Source: Bacillus sonorensis NBRC 101234 = KCTC 13918 (GTDB lineage: Bacteria > Bacillota > Bacilli > Bacillales > Bacillaceae). Taken from it: 43,319 nucleotides of DNA. Positions 7,559 through 17,748 of the stretch are shown piece after piece. A program made the position numbers and the translations under genes. Each line of letters begins with the position of its first letter. Within the stretch, counting starts at the first letter, position 1. The notes below the pieces were generated by a model. That model saw only the letters and a list, made by a program, of their open reading frames with translations, had not been told where the DNA came from and did not search any database. The stretch is taken from positions 1 through 43,319 of the forward strand of contig NZ_BCVZ01000027.1 in the NCBI RefSeq assembly GCF_001592005.1. The letters run 5' to 3'.

Positions 7559-9157
7559 CTATTTCCATTCTACGCCCGACAACACTTCACTCCCCGTCGG
7601 GTGCGGGACATATCCTTTTATGTCTTTTGAGCCTGCCAAAACCGGTGTCGAGTGAACAAGCGGGACCCACGGCGATTCTTCATGAATCAGCTCCTGCGCT
7701 TGTTCATAAAGCTTATTTCTTTTCTTCTGGTCGGGATCTGCCTGTGCTTCGATTAAGATGTCGTGAAGCTCGTCATTGCTGAAATACGTATAGTTGTTGC
7801 CGCCGATATTGTCCTTATCAAGCAATGTGTAGAGAAAATTGTCAGGATCGCCGTTATCCCCCGTCCAGCCCATTAAAAACGAGTCGGCTTCGCCTTTGCT
7901 TGCTTTATCTATATAGGTAGCCCAGTCATATGTGACGATTTCCGCTTTGACTCCGATTTTTTCAAAATCAGATTGAATCACCTCGGCGATTTTCATGCCG
8001 TCCGGCATATACGGACGCGGAACGGGCATCGCCCATAGCTGCATCTTGAATCCGTCCGGATATCCCGCTTTTTTCAATAATTCTTTTGCTTTTTTGAGAT
8101 CGTACGGATATGGTTCAACACTGTCATTATAGCCTTCGAGTGAAGGAGGCAGCGGATTTTTCGCAGGGTCTGCAAGGCCGCCGTAGAAGGAATCGATGAT
8201 CGCCTGTTTATTGACGGCATGGTTTAACGCCTGGCGGACAAGCTTATGATCCAGCGGCTTTCTCGTTGTTGTCAGTCCGAGGTAGCCGACGTTCATGGAC
8301 GGCCTTTCAAAAATTTTCAGGTTGGGATCGCTTTTGATGCTTTCAATATCTGACGGATTCACGCCGTCCATCAAATCGATTTCACCGGTTTTTAGCGCAT
8401 TCAAGCGGGCCGAGTTTTCCGGAATCGCTCTGAAAATAATCTTTTTCAGTTTCGGTTTTTCCTGATCCCAATAGTCTTCATTTTTTTCAAGGACGATCCG
8501 GTCATTCGGTTTCCATTCAACGAATTGATACGGTCCAGTGCCGACGGGGTGTTCCCTGAATTTGTCCCCGTATTTTTCGATCGCCGCCGGGCTGGCGATT
8601 CCAAATGAAGTCATCGCGAGGTTTTTTAGAAACGGTGCCTGCGGACGCTTTAAAATAAATTGGATTTTATGGTCATCAAGAATTTTTATATCTTTTATGA
8701 CATGCCCATCATCCTTTTTATAGCCTCCGAACATCCCATAGTAAGGAAATTTTTCTTCATCCCCGTTCATCCACCGGTCAAAATTGTATTTCACGGCTTC
8801 TGCATTAAAATCGGTTCCGTCATGAAATTTGACGCCTTTTCTCAGCTCAAGCGTATAGGTCAGACCATCGTCTGAAGCCTCCCATTTGACGGCCAGGCCC
8901 GGGTGAAGGGTAGTGTCCTGCTCTCCGTAGTTCAGCAGCGTTTCAAAAATGTTTGTCGTCACCTTGAATGCTTCGCCTTCAGTCGTTGTAATCGGATCAA
9001 GCGAGGTTGAATCACCGCCTCTTCCGAAAATGAGCGTATCTTTTTCATTTTTGGCACCGCCCCCCTCTTTTTGGCTCTCTTTTCCAGAGCATCCCATTAA
9101 ACATAAGGACACAGCCAGCATCATTCCCAAGGCTTTCAGCCAATGTTTTCTTTTCAT
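7559..9157 (-). CDS. Peptide-binding lipoprotein of ABC importer (SBP family 5)
   Basis: Extracellular substrate-binding lipoprotein of 532 residues. The signal peptide ends in lipobox LMGC with lipidated Cys23. The body is an SBP_bac_5 domain with VGTGPYQFVEWKPND and NPLPPSLEGYN; the general sequence is closer to DppA and glutathione/dipeptide binding proteins than to the longer OppA or AppA proteins. The start has GGGAGG 8 nt upstream, inside the end of the preceding ATPase gene. The substrate cannot be told from sequence; dipeptides or short peptides are most likely. Confidence 0.9.
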   Translation of the reverse strand: MKRKHWLKALGMMLAVSLCLMGCSGKESQKEGGGAKNEKDTLIFGRGGDSTSLDPITTTEGEAFKVTTNIFETLLNYGEQDTTLHPGLAVKWEASDDGLTYTLELRKGVKFHDGTDFNAEAVKYNFDRWMNGDEEKFPYYGMFGGYKKDDGHVIKDIKILDDHKIQFILKRPQAPFLKNLAMTSFGIASPAAIEKYGDKFREHPVGTGPYQFVEWKPNDRIVLEKNEDYWDQEKPKLKKIIFRAIPENSARLNALKTGEIDLMDGVNPSDIESIKSDPNLKIFERPSMNVGYLGLTTTRKPLDHKLVRQALNHAVNKQAIIDSFYGGLADPAKNPLPPSLEGYNDSVEPYPYDLKKAKELLKKAGYPDGFKMQLWAMPVPRPYMPDGMKIAEVIQSDFEKIGVKAEIVTYDWATYIDKASKGEADSFLMGWTGDNGDPDNFLYTLLDKDNIGGNNYTYFSNDELHDILIEAQADPDQKKRNKLYEQAQELIHEESPWVPLVHSTPVLAGSKDIKGYVPHPTGSEVLSGVEWK

Positions 9158-9160
9158 TCT

Positions 9161-10111
9161 CTAAGCCTCCCTGTTGGTTAAATGACATGCGGTATAATGG
9201 CCATTCGCCGTTTCGGCCAGCGCCGGCTCCGCCTCCTCGCATATTGCTTCACGTTTCCGGCATCTCCCGTAAAAAGGACACCCTTTTTCATGAGCACCAG
9301 CAATATGAACGTCTGCTGCCGCTTCATCCACTTCTCCCTTTCCGATAACGGGCACTGCTGCCAAAAGGGATTCTGTGTAAGGATGTTTCGGCGCTCTAAA
9401 TAATGTGTCGGCATCAGCCATTTCGACGATTTTTCCAAAATACATGACCGCCACCCGGTCGCTGATATAGCGAACGACGCCAAGATCATGCGAAATAAAG
9501 AGAAAGGTTAGTGAAAAAGCTTCCCGCAGATCTGACAGCAGGTTTAAAATTTGCGCCTGTACAGACACATCCAGCGCTGAAACGGGTTCATCGGCAATGA
9601 TCAGCTTCGGCTTTGTGATCAGCGCCTTTGCAATTCCGATTCTCTGCCTCTGTCCGCCGCTGAATTGATGGGCATAACGCTCTCCATATGAGGCGTCCAT
9701 GCCTACGATCTCAAGCATTGAGCGGACGACATCTTTCCTCTCGGCTTTCGTTCCTAACCGATGGACAATCAACGGCTCTTCTAAAATATCTTTGATTTTC
9801 ATCCGGGGATTTAAAGACGCATAAGGGTCTTGAAAAATCATTTGAAACTGCCTTCTCATCCCGCGGAGCTCTTTTGCTCCGAGTCCGGTGATCTCATGTC
9901 CGAGAAAGACCACCTTGCCTGAAGTCGGTTCTGTCAGCCGCAAGATCGATTTTCCCAAAGTTGATTTGCCGCAGCCGGATTCACCTACAATCCCGAGAAT
10001 CTCTCCTTTTTCGACCGAAAACGAAACATCATCAACCGCTTTGACCGTTTTTTTTCGAGAGACCGGATAATATGTTTTCAGCCGGCTGACGTTTAAAAGC
10101 TCATTAGTCAT
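9161..10111 (-). CDS. Peptide ABC transporter ATPase (OppF/AppF type)
   Basis: ATP-hydrolysing subunit, 316 residues. Walker A GESGCGKS (43-50), signature FSGGQRQR (150-157), Walker B LIIADE (170-175). The C-terminal part is the oligopeptide-transporter extension with a cysteine cluster (CPFYGRC...C) as in other Dpp/Opp ATPases. The open frame extends far upstream, but the start is the ATG at 10111, which has AAGGAGGG 5-6 nt upstream and overlaps the end of the partner ATPase gene by 8 bp, suggesting translational coupling. Confidence 0.92.
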   Translation of the reverse strand: MTNELLNVSRLKTYYPVSRKKTVKAVDDVSFSVEKGEILGIVGESGCGKSTLGKSILRLTEPTSGKVVFLGHEITGLGAKELRGMRRQFQMIFQDPYASLNPRMKIKDILEEPLIVHRLGTKAERKDVVRSMLEIVGMDASYGERYAHQFSGGQRQRIGIAKALITKPKLIIADEPVSALDVSVQAQILNLLSDLREAFSLTFLFISHDLGVVRYISDRVAVMYFGKIVEMADADTLFRAPKHPYTESLLAAVPVIGKGEVDEAAADVHIAGAHEKGCPFYGRCRKREAICEEAEPALAETANGHYTACHLTNREA

Positions 10112-11087
10112 CTGTCCCTCCTTCTTCCTCATAGAGAAAGCACCGTACGGCGTGTTCATCATGTAATCTGCCAAGCTGCGGTTCTTCTTGAACGCAGCGA
10201 TCGACTTTGTGCGGACATCTGGGGGCAAACATGCAGCCTTTTTTGATCGTTCCGGGCTTCGGCACTTGTCCTTCAATCGACGTCAATCTCTCCGATTTGC
10301 GGGTGAATGCGGGAATGGAAGCAAACAGCCCTTTCGTATAAGGATGTTTCGGATCTGCAAAAATGGCTGCGACGCTTCCTTCTTCAACGATTCGGCCGGC
10401 ATACATGATCATCACTCTTCTGCACGTATTGTGCACAACGCCGAGATCATGAGTGATCAGAAGAATGGCTGTTTGAAATGCTGTGTTCATTTTTTTTAAA
10501 AGAGAAAGAATTTGGGCCTGGATGGTGACGTCAAGAGCGGTTGTCGGTTCATCGGCAATCAGCAGCTTCGGATCGCAAATGAGAGCCATCGCGATCATGA
10601 CCCGCTGCCTCATACCGCCCGATAATTCGTGGGGATACTGTTTCATCAGCTGGTCCGCCCTCGGAAGGCCGACGGTTTCCAGCATGCGGACGGCTTTTTC
10701 GGCTGCTTGCTTTTTGTGTCTATTTGTGTGGCTGGATAGAGCTTCTATCAGCTGATCTCCAATCGTGAACAGGGGGTTGAGAGAGGTCATCGGCTCCTGA
10801 AAAATCATTGCTATTTCATTGCCGCGCATATGGCGCCATTCTTTTTCCGACTGCATAAGAAGATTCTTTTCCTGAAACAAGATCCGTCCTTTAGTGCGGG
10901 TATTGGCATTCAGTCCCATCAGGGCAAGGGAAGTGACGCTTTTGCCGCAGCCGGATTCCCCGACAACTCCGATGATTTCTCCTTTATGGATGGTGAAAGA
11001 AACGCCTTGAACAATCGGAATGTCAGATTTTTTTTTTTGAAACGAAATGGAAAGATCCGATACTTCGAGCAATTTCTCCTTTGTCAC
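10104..11087 (-). CDS. Peptide ABC transporter ATPase (OppD/AppD type)
   Basis: First gene of the operon, 327 residues. Walker A GESGCGKS (43-50), signature LSGGMRQR (155-162), Walker B LLIADE (175-180), and the C-terminal peptide-transporter extension with CMFAPRCPHKVDRC. I chose the GTG at 11087, placed 7 nt after GGAGGT; a nearby ATG is out of frame. The open frame upstream begins at 11135 without a ribosome binding site. The gene is preceded by the ygaD terminator, so the operon has its own promoter, but I could not pick it with confidence. Confidence 0.92.
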   Translation of the reverse strand: MTKEKLLEVSDLSISFQKKKSDIPIVQGVSFTIHKGEIIGVVGESGCGKSVTSLALMGLNANTRTKGRILFQEKNLLMQSEKEWRHMRGNEIAMIFQEPMTSLNPLFTIGDQLIEALSSHTNRHKKQAAEKAVRMLETVGLPRADQLMKQYPHELSGGMRQRVMIAMALICDPKLLIADEPTTALDVTIQAQILSLLKKMNTAFQTAILLITHDLGVVHNTCRRVMIMYAGRIVEEGSVAAIFADPKHPYTKGLFASIPAFTRKSERLTSIEGQVPKPGTIKKGCMFAPRCPHKVDRCVQEEPQLGRLHDEHAVRCFLYEEEGGTDD

Positions 11088-11164
11088 ATATACACCTCCG
11101 GAGCTTGTATTTTTTAAATTGTATTTACGCTGCATAGGAAATATGTACGAAATTTATAGAAGAG

Positions 11165-11208
11165 AAAAAGCCCGGCCTCCGTTTGCGATAAACGAAAGTC
11201 AGGCTTTA
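11165..11208 (-). terminator. Terminator of ygaD
   Basis: On the minus strand AAAGCC...GGCTTT closes a long imperfect hairpin (inner arms CGTTT/AAACG) followed by a T run. It separates ygaD from the peptide-transporter operon. Confidence 0.65.
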
Positions 11209-11214
11209 TACATG

Positions 11215-12957
11215 TCAGCTTAATTTTTGAATCGTAAATAATTGCTTATAATGGCCGTCGCGGCTCATCAGTTCCTGATGCGTTCCCATTTCGGCAATTT
11301 GTCCGTTTTCGATCACGACGATTTTGTCAGCATGCGTGATCGTGGACAGTCTGTGAGCCACGATAAAGGTTGTCCGGTCTTTTGCGAGCTTTTCCATCGC
11401 TTCTTGAATATAATGCTCGCTTTCAAGGTCAAGCGCTGAGGTGGCTTCATCCAAGATCAAAAGCGGCGGGTTTTTCAAAAACACCCGGGCAATCGAAATC
11501 CGCTGCTTCTGCCCTCCTGAAAGCTTGACGCCCCGTTCCCCGACCTTTGTCTCATATCCCTCGGGCAGCTCCATAATAAAATCGTGGGCATTTGCCGCCT
11601 TTGCTGCTGCAATGATGCTCTCCATCGAAGCGTCAGGGTTTCCGATTGAAATATTTTCACGGATCGATTCGCTGAACAAAAATGTATCCTGCAGCACCAT
11701 GCCGATCTGGTTTCTCAAGCTTCTCGCCTGGTAATCGCGGACATCGACACCATCAATATACAAATGGCCGGATGTGACATCATAGAACCTGGGGATCAGG
11801 CTGACCAGCGTAGATTTCCCGCCTCCGCTCATACCGACGAGGGCGACCGTTTCACCTTGTTTTGCTGTTAACGACAGGTTTTTCAAGATCATTTCATTTG
11901 TTTTTTCATATTGAAACGAGACGTTTTTAAATTCGACAACGCCTTGTAAATGGTCCGCTTTTATGGCATTGGGCTTATCCTTTAATTCATACGGTTCATC
12001 GATAAACTCAAACAGCCTGTCCATGGAGGCGATCGATTGGGTCAATGTCGTCGATGAATTGATAAGGCGCCTCAGCGGATTGTAAAGTCTTTCGATATAC
12101 CCGACAAACGCAACCATCGTACCGACCGTCAAATTCCCGTGAATAACATGGTAGCCTGCAACTGTAATGATAATGAGCGGCGCCAGATCCGTAATCGTGT
12201 TGACAACGGCAAATGTTTTCGCATTCCATGCCGTATGGCGGATCGCTTTGCCGAGGAAATTTCCGTTTTCATGGTCAAACTGCTTTTGTTCATGATCTTC
12301 AATGGCAAAGCTTCTGATCACCGGCATTCCCTGAACCCGTTCATGAAGATGGCCCTGCACCTCGGCCAAAGCCTGGGACCGCTCTCTCGTCAGGGTTCTG
12401 AGCCTGCCGTAAAAATATTTAACCGAGAGCCCGTAAAGCGGGAACAAAATAATCGAAATAAGGGTCAGCTTCACATCCATCGTCATCATGATGGCAACGG
12501 CGATAAAAATCGTAATGACATCCAGCCAGACGTTCATAAGCCCGATGATGACAAATTCTTTCGTTTGCTCGACATCATTGATCACCCTTGAAATAATTTC
12601 GCCGGCTCGCGTATTCGCGTAATATCTGAGGCTCAGTTTCTGAATGTGGGAAAAAAGCCTGTCCCGGATGTCATAGAGCACCTTGCTTGCCGTCCATTGC
12701 GCAAAATATTGCCGGTAGTATTCGACAGGCGGCCGAAGCACTAAATAAACGGCGAACACGACCGCCATTACGGTAAATAGTGAAGACGTTTTTTCCTGAG
12801 CCGTCCCGGTTCCCTGAATGATGTCATCGACCACATATTTCAGGAGAAGCGGGATGACGAGCGGAATCGAAAATTTTATAATGCCGATCAGGACTGTCAA
12901 GATGATTTTCCATTTATACGGCTTGACAAATTCCATATATCTTCTGATGATACCCAC
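11215..12957 (-). CDS. ygaD: YgaD, fused ABC exporter (MsbA/BmrA type)
   Basis: Half-size ABC exporter that should work as a homodimer in the membrane. The 580-residue protein has six membrane segments in residues 18-300 and a nucleotide-binding domain with Walker [10 protein letters not shown] (375-383), signature LSGGQKQR (479-486) and Walker B LLILDE (499-504), followed by HRLST. The start is a GTG at 12957 with GAGGGGGG about 6 nt upstream. Such exporters move lipids or hydrophobic drugs; the substrate of YgaD is not known. It lies downstream of ntdP in the same direction, after the ntdP terminator. Confidence 0.93.
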   Translation of the reverse strand: MGIIRRYMEFVKPYKWKIILTVLIGIIKFSIPLVIPLLLKYVVDDIIQGTGTAQEKTSSLFTVMAVVFAVYLVLRPPVEYYRQYFAQWTASKVLYDIRDRLFSHIQKLSLRYYANTRAGEIISRVINDVEQTKEFVIIGLMNVWLDVITIFIAVAIMMTMDVKLTLISIILFPLYGLSVKYFYGRLRTLTRERSQALAEVQGHLHERVQGMPVIRSFAIEDHEQKQFDHENGNFLGKAIRHTAWNAKTFAVVNTITDLAPLIIITVAGYHVIHGNLTVGTMVAFVGYIERLYNPLRRLINSSTTLTQSIASMDRLFEFIDEPYELKDKPNAIKADHLQGVVEFKNVSFQYEKTNEMILKNLSLTAKQGETVALVGMSGGGKSTLVSLIPRFYDVTSGHLYIDGVDVRDYQARSLRNQIGMVLQDTFLFSESIRENISIGNPDASMESIIAAAKAANAHDFIMELPEGYETKVGERGVKLSGGQKQRISIARVFLKNPPLLILDEATSALDLESEHYIQEAMEKLAKDRTTFIVAHRLSTITHADKIVVIENGQIAEMGTHQELMSRDGHYKQLFTIQKLS

Positions 12958-12998
12958 AGTATCCCCCCTCTGTTTTTGTCTTTGTGTGAGTCCACCAC

Positions 12999-13023
12999 AA
13001 AAAACCTGTTGACTCTCAACAGG
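12999..13023 (-). terminator. Terminator of ntdP (ygaC)
   Basis: Perfect 8-bp stem CCTGTTGA/TCAACAGG with a 3-nt loop and six T on the minus strand, just after the ntdP stop codon. Confidence 0.85.
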
Positions 13024-13032
13024 CTAAATGGC

Positions 13033-13563
13033 TTATTTTGTATAATGGAGATACCGTTCATACCAAAAATCGATAAACTCCGGAGCAAACGGACCTTTTC
13101 TTTGATGAATCCAGTGAAGCAGCGTATTCAAATGGTATCTCAGGATACCGTCTATTTCCTTTGGATAATTCATCGCTTTTTTATGGTCTGCGTATTCGTC
13201 TTCATCAAGAATATGGTAGGTCATATCGGGAAAGACCTTTACGTCCAGATCATAGTCAATGTATTTGATGGCTTCATCGTCCAAAGCAAACGGCGAGCTG
13301 ATGTTGCAATAGTAATAGATGCCGTCTTCGCGAAGCATGCCGATGACGTTAAACCACTGCTTTGCATGGAAATAACAAATGGCGGGCTCTCGTGTAACCC
13401 ATGTCCGGCCGTCAGATTCCGTGACCATTGTCCGGTCGTTGGCGCCGATGATGCACAATTCCGTTGCTTTTAATATCGTCGTTTCGCTCCAAATCCGATG
13501 AATTTGCCCATTGTGCTTGTAGCTATGAATTTGAATGGTTTCTCCTTCCTTGGGAAAGCCCAT
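13033..13563 (-). CDS. ntdP: Nucleoside tri-/diphosphate phosphatase (YgaC, DUF402)
   Basis: The 176-residue protein belongs to the DUF402/UPF0374 family, whose Staphylococcus member is a nucleoside tri- and diphosphatase; I transfer that activity by family. Acidic metal-binding residues typical of the family lie in [13 protein letters not shown] and [11 protein letters not shown]. No membrane segment. The ATG has GGAG about 10 nt upstream in the sequence GAAGGAGAAACC after an extended AT-rich leader. The neighbours ygaD and ygaB are the same as in B. subtilis. Confidence 0.88.
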   Translation of the reverse strand: MGFPKEGETIQIHSYKHNGQIHRIWSETTILKATELCIIGANDRTMVTESDGRTWVTREPAICYFHAKQWFNVIGMLREDGIYYYCNISSPFALDDEAIKYIDYDLDVKVFPDMTYHILDEDEYADHKKAMNYPKEIDGILRYHLNTLLHWIHQRKGPFAPEFIDFWYERYLHYTK

Positions 13564-13638
13564 GTTTCTCCCCTACTTTCTTTGCAAAAGCCTTACAAGT
13601 CAGTGTTTCACATCGCCTGTCCGACAGTTCTTTTATTT

Positions 13639-13666
13639 ATTATAACGTTTGAAAATAAAAAATGAA
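13639..13666 (-). promoter_or_regulatory. Possible sigma-A promoter for ntdP
   Basis: On the minus strand TTCATT (13666-13661), 16 bp and a perfect TATAAT (13644-13639). The -35 box is poor, so this is tentative. Confidence 0.4.
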
Positions 13667-13673
13667 AATAAAA

Positions 13674-13702
13674 CAGCCACTCCGGAACAGGAATGGCTCT
13701 TT
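13674..13702 (-). terminator. Terminator of ygaB
   Basis: On the minus strand AGCCATTCC and GGAGTGGCT form a 9-bp stem (one G-U pair) with a 6-nt loop, followed by a T-rich stretch. Confidence 0.65.
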
Positions 13703-13716
13703 TCAGGAAAAAAAAC

Positions 13717-13962
13717 TCAGGCTTCAATTTTTTGATATGCCTGAATCACCTGTTCCGTCTGTTTTTGAAATAAATCCTGAATGGCGGCAAGGTCTTTTCG
13801 CTTTTGAGATATGTCTTCCCGAATCGATAAAAGCTGGGCTTTTTTTTCGAGGGCCATCAGTTCTTTTTCGATTTGCTGGCATCTTTCAATCTCGGCTTGA
13901 AGATATAGTAGCTTATCCATAATTTCCATCTGGCCTTGAACCAAATTTTCAAATTCCGGCAT
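13717..13962 (-). CDS. ygaB: YgaB, small coiled-coil protein
   Basis: An 81-residue, strongly charged helical protein with heptad-like spacing (LLYLQAEIERCQQIEKELMALEKKAQLL), so a coiled coil over most of its length. It matches the position and type of B. subtilis YgaB, which has no known function. GGAGG lies 8 nt before the ATG. It has its own terminator. Confidence 0.8.
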   Translation of the reverse strand: MPEFENLVQGQMEIMDKLLYLQAEIERCQQIEKELMALEKKAQLLSIREDISQKRKDLAAIQDLFQKQTEQVIQAYQKIEA

Positions 13963-14086
13963 TTATATCCTCCATTCTTTGCTCTACTCCATTTATTGCC
14001 TAAGTATCATTTCTCTATACCTGCTGAATGTCCTTTGACTGATTCTGCCTAAGATTCGGAAGTTTTGTCGGATCACAAGCGGAAAG

Positions 14087-14121
14087 AAAAAAGCACCCCA
14101 TCCGATCATGAAGTGCTTTTT
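14087..14121 (-). terminator. Terminator of sspE
   Basis: On the minus strand AAAAGCACTT and GGGGTGCTTTTTT form the stem and T run of a rho-independent terminator about 15 bp after the sspE stop. Confidence 0.75.
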
Positions 14122-14134
14122 CCTGTTTCAGTGA

Positions 14135-14299
14135 TTAGCTGTTTTGCTGTTTGTTTTGCTCAGCTTGCTGGTTATTTTTTCTCACTTGCTGCGCGTCAGT
14201 TTCGCTGGCAAATTCAGTGCCGAACTGACCACCTTGAGCAGAAGCTTGGTTTTGTTGTCTTACTTTTTGTGCGTTTGTTTTGGATTGTTGGTTAGCCAT
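14135..14299 (-). CDS. sspE: SspE, gamma-type small acid-soluble spore protein (short form)
   Basis: A 54-residue, Gln/Asn-rich protein beginning MANQQSKTNAQKVRQQ and ending in QAEQNKQQNS, clearly a gamma-type SASP: an amino-acid store in the spore core, degraded at germination. It has only one copy of the segment GGQFGTEFASETDAQQVR, containing the GPR protease site TEFASE. B. subtilis SspE, as I remember it, is 84 residues with two copies. GGAGGTGAT lies 6-9 nt before the ATG. It sits between ygaB and fabL as in B. subtilis, and a sigma-G-like promoter precedes it. Confidence 0.93.
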   Translation of the reverse strand: MANQQSKTNAQKVRQQNQASAQGGQFGTEFASETDAQQVRKNNQQAEQNKQQNS

Positions 14300-14322
14300 T
14301 GTATATCACCTCCACGACACTT

Positions 14323-14352
14323 AGATTGTGCAGACGGGTGATATCCTATTCA
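14323..14352 (-). promoter_or_regulatory. Sigma-G-like promoter of sspE
   Basis: On the minus strand TGAATA (14352-14347), 16 bp and CACAATCT (14330-14323). This fits the forespore sigma-G pattern (TGAATA, CATNNTA) moderately and matches the expected timing of a SASP gene. Confidence 0.5.
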
Positions 14353-14367
14353 CTCAGGCAAAAAAAT

Positions 14368-15123
<756 letters not shown>

Positions 15124-15200
15124 TCATTCATCTCCTAGTATAGATATTTGAATCTGTTTAAAAATAATGTTATCCAAGACCAAAAGGAGGCTTTCGCCTT

Positions 15201-15425
15201 ATGTACGTCGGACGCGACATGAGCGAGCTCGATCAAACGCCTAAGCATGAATGGAAAGATGCGGAGCTCCTCTATTTCCACCACGCCTTCCAGCAAATGA
15301 TGCCTTTTTTAAATCAGGAAGGGCATGAAGAATATGTGGAGGTTGTACAAGAAATTAAAGCCAGAGGCGGCCTCCGCCGCCAAGAAGCCGACTATACGCA
15401 CGGCACTGAAATTCATTATGATTAA
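15201..15425 (+). CDS. yfhS: YfhS, small conserved protein
   Basis: A 74-residue acidic protein (MYVGRDMSELDQ...THGTEIHYD) with no signal or membrane segment. AAGGAGG is 11 nt before the ATG. It matches yfhS of B. subtilis by position (between fabL and mutY), length and sequence character. Function unknown. It is divergent from fabL and convergent with mutY. Confidence 0.82.
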   Translation: MYVGRDMSELDQTPKHEWKDAELLYFHHAFQQMMPFLNQEGHEEYVEVVQEIKARGGLRRQEADYTHGTEIHYD

Positions 15426-15427
15426 CG

Positions 15428-15451
15428 GGCAGCATTCACAGTCAAGCTGCC
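15428..15451. terminator. Hairpin between yfhS and mutY
   Basis: GGCAGC (15428-15433) and GCTGCC (15446-15451) form a 6-bp stem between the convergent genes. There is no clear T run, so termination is uncertain. Confidence 0.35.
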
Positions 15452-16536
15452 TATTTCATATACATATTCCATATTTTCTGGTGCGACACAGGGAAGGCGT
15501 ATTCAGCAAGCTCTTCTTTCGTCACCCTTTTCAAATAGGTACCATCCGGCTGATTCAGCACTTTCCCGAAAAAAACGGAAATGTTCCAGACAAGGTGTGT
15601 AAAGACGTGTTCAACGATCCCTTCAAGCGGGCCGATGTCGGCCTCGATTCCGGCTTGTTCCTTCAGAAAAGCTGAAAGCTGCTCCCGTTCTGTTTTCAGG
15701 CCTTTTTGCGTTTCTGTATTTGGAAATTCCCACAAATTCGCAAGCAGGCCGGATTCAGGTCTTTTATGAATGTAGAAATAACCTTCTTCATCTGTCAGAA
15801 CAACGGCAGCAAGGCTTTTCAATCCGGGCTTCTTCTTTTTGCTTTTGACGGGCAGCTCTTTTTCGCACCCTTCAGCAAAAGCAGAGCAATGTTCACGGAC
15901 CGGGCACAAAAGGCAGGAAGGCGATTTCGGCGTGCAGATGACCGCGCCAAGCTCCATCAGCCCCTGATTAAATTCAGACGGTTTATCTTTTGACATAAAG
16001 GCTTCCACGATGTTTTCAAATAATGTTTTTGTCTTTGGTTTTGCGATGTCGTCCCATACGGACAGAATCCGGGACATCACCCGCATCACATTGCCGTCCA
16101 CCGCCGGAACCGGCTGATTGTAGGCGATGCTCAGCACCGCGCCTCTGGTGTAAGGGCCTACTCCTTTTAACCCGCCAAATTCCTCTTTTGAGGAAGGAAC
16201 AACTCCGCCATACCGTTCATGCACTTCTTTGACTGCGCTTTGCAGATTCCGGACGCGGGAATAGTATCCCAGTCCTTCCCATGCTTTAAGCACTTTTTCT
16301 TCATCAGCTTCGGCGAGGGCTTTTATGTTCGGAAACTTGTCGATAAAATTGTTAAAATAAGGGATGACCGTTTCAACCCTGGTCTGCTGCAGCATGACCT
16401 CCGAAACCCAGATTTTATAAGGGTCCGTGTCTGAACGCCAGGGAAGATCCCGTTTTTCTTTTTCATACCAAGAAATTAAATCTTCTTGAAACTGTTGAAT
16501 ATTTTTTTGCTCTAATTTTTTTTTCAAATCAATCAT
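15451..16536 (-). CDS. mutY: MutY, A/G-specific adenine glycosylase
   Basis: Removes adenine mispaired with 8-oxoguanine. The 361-residue protein has a helix-hairpin-helix GPD domain with Glu46 (in [10 protein letters not shown]) and Asp147 (in AVDGNVMRV), matching the catalytic pair of E. coli MutY, an iron-sulfur motif Cys201-x6-Cys208-x2-Cys211-x5-Cys217, and a C-terminal Nudix-like domain that reads 8-oxoguanine. GGAG lies 7 nt before the ATG. B. subtilis names it yfhQ/mutY at the same place. Confidence 0.96.
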   Translation of the reverse strand: MIDLKKKLEQKNIQQFQEDLISWYEKEKRDLPWRSDTDPYKIWVSEVMLQQTRVETVIPYFNNFIDKFPNIKALAEADEEKVLKAWEGLGYYSRVRNLQSAVKEVHERYGGVVPSSKEEFGGLKGVGPYTRGAVLSIAYNQPVPAVDGNVMRVMSRILSVWDDIAKPKTKTLFENIVEAFMSKDKPSEFNQGLMELGAVICTPKSPSCLLCPVREHCSAFAEGCEKELPVKSKKKKPGLKSLAAVVLTDEEGYFYIHKRPESGLLANLWEFPNTETQKGLKTEREQLSAFLKEQAGIEADIGPLEGIVEHVFTHLVWNISVFFGKVLNQPDGTYLKRVTKEELAEYAFPVSHQKIWNMYMK

Positions 16537-16681
16537 GAAACTTCTCCTTGCCTGTCCTCGTCACATTAACACACTGCACTTTTGTTCTTTTGGCTTTTTG
16601 TTGTAAACTAAATGCATACACGATAAACATGTTACATGAAAAGTGGGGAAAGAAAAAGCGTTAAATATTTCAGGACATGAA

Positions 16682-16710
16682 TTGGGACGGCGTACAGGTT
16701 AAGGTATAAC
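16682..16710 (+). promoter_or_regulatory. Candidate sigma-A promoter for yfhP
   Basis: TTGGGA (16682-16687), a 17-bp spacer and TATAAC (16705-16710), about 40 bp before the yfhP start. Both boxes are imperfect. Confidence 0.45.
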
Positions 16711-16748
16711 AAAACATGATTTTCAAACACCGTTAGGGGAGGTCACCA

Positions 16749-17732
16749 ATGGATACTGGCACACACGTTGTCATGGGTGTTGCGCTCGGCGGCATCGCAA
16801 CGTTGGATCCCGTCGTCGGCATGGATCCTTCTATGGCTCAGGCCGTAATGATTGCGACCATCGCCGGATCACAGGCTCCTGATATCGATACGATTTTAAA
16901 ATTGAAAAACAACGCTGTTTATATAAGGCATCACAGAGGGTTGACACATTCAATTCCCGCCGTCCTCATTTGGTCTATATTGTTTCCGGGGATTCTGTAT
17001 TTGTTCTATCCGGGAGCGAACCTGCTGCATCTTTGGCTGTGGACGCTCGCCGCAGTCGCATTGCACGTGTTCGTCGATATTTTCAATGCGTACGGCACCC
17101 AGGCGATCAGACCGTTTTCAAGAAAATGGGTGGCGCTTGGGTTGATTAATACATTTGATCCGTTTATCTTCGTGAGCCATCTTGCGGCCATCGCCGTCTG
17201 GCTGGCGGGCGGGCATCAGGGCTATACGTTTTTAGCCCTCTACATCATCCTGGCGGGATACTACCTGTTGAGATTTTGGATGCAAAGGCGGATCAAGCAA
17301 TCGCTTCGCCAGAAAATCGATGATATTGAAGAAATCATCATCTCGCCGACAATGAAATTCAGACAGTGGCGAATCGCCGTCAAGGCAAAATCCGCTTTTT
17401 ACGTCGGCAGAAGCATCGACGGAAACGTCGTTATCGTCGATACGTTCAACAGGGTGCCGGTTCCCGAATCATCTGTTATGAAAGCGGCAAAACAAGATAA
17501 AAACATTTCTGCTTTTCTTTCTTTTTCCCCTGTCTACAAATGGGAAATCGATACGTATCAAGACCATTATGAAGTCCGGTTCATCGATTTGAGATACCGC
17601 AGCAAAGGGCACTATCCGTTTGTTGCCATCGCCCATATCGACCGGGACACCATGGAATTAATCACATCCTATACAGGGTGGATTTTCAGCGAAGAAAAGC
17701 TTCAGAAAAAATTAAAGCTTGGCTCTGTTTAA
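16749..17732 (+). CDS. yfhP: YfhP, membrane-bound metal-dependent hydrolase (YdjM family)
   Basis: The 327-residue protein carries the N-terminal YdjM/LexA-binding hydrolase-like domain: MDTGTHVVMGV, then DIDTILKLK and HHRGLTHSIP, whose His and Asp residues are likely metal ligands. About four membrane segments lie between residues 70 and 180, followed by a soluble C-terminal part. GGGGAGG is 6 nt before the ATG. The true substrate of this family is unknown. It sits between mutY and yfhO as in B. subtilis. Confidence 0.88.
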   Translation: MDTGTHVVMGVALGGIATLDPVVGMDPSMAQAVMIATIAGSQAPDIDTILKLKNNAVYIRHHRGLTHSIPAVLIWSILFPGILYLFYPGANLLHLWLWTLAAVALHVFVDIFNAYGTQAIRPFSRKWVALGLINTFDPFIFVSHLAAIAVWLAGGHQGYTFLALYIILAGYYLLRFWMQRRIKQSLRQKIDDIEEIIISPTMKFRQWRIAVKAKSAFYVGRSIDGNVVIVDTFNRVPVPESSVMKAAKQDKNISAFLSFSPVYKWEIDTYQDHYEVRFIDLRYRSKGHYPFVAIAHIDRDTMELITSYTGWIFSEEKLQKKLKLGSV

Positions 17733-17748
17733 GAGCCAAGCTTTTTTC
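17714..17748. terminator. Bidirectional terminator at the convergent ends of yfhP and yfhO
   Basis: A perfect 13-bp stem (17714-17726 and 17732-17744) with a 5-nt loop. The two stop codons overlap in the loop. T run on the plus side, A run on the left. Confidence 0.85.

Noticed and set aside
13640..13654. PerR-box-like TTATAACGTTTGAAA upstream of ntdP
   Set aside because: Only one half matches; the right half breaks the symmetry. The left part is explained by the TATAAT box on the other strand.
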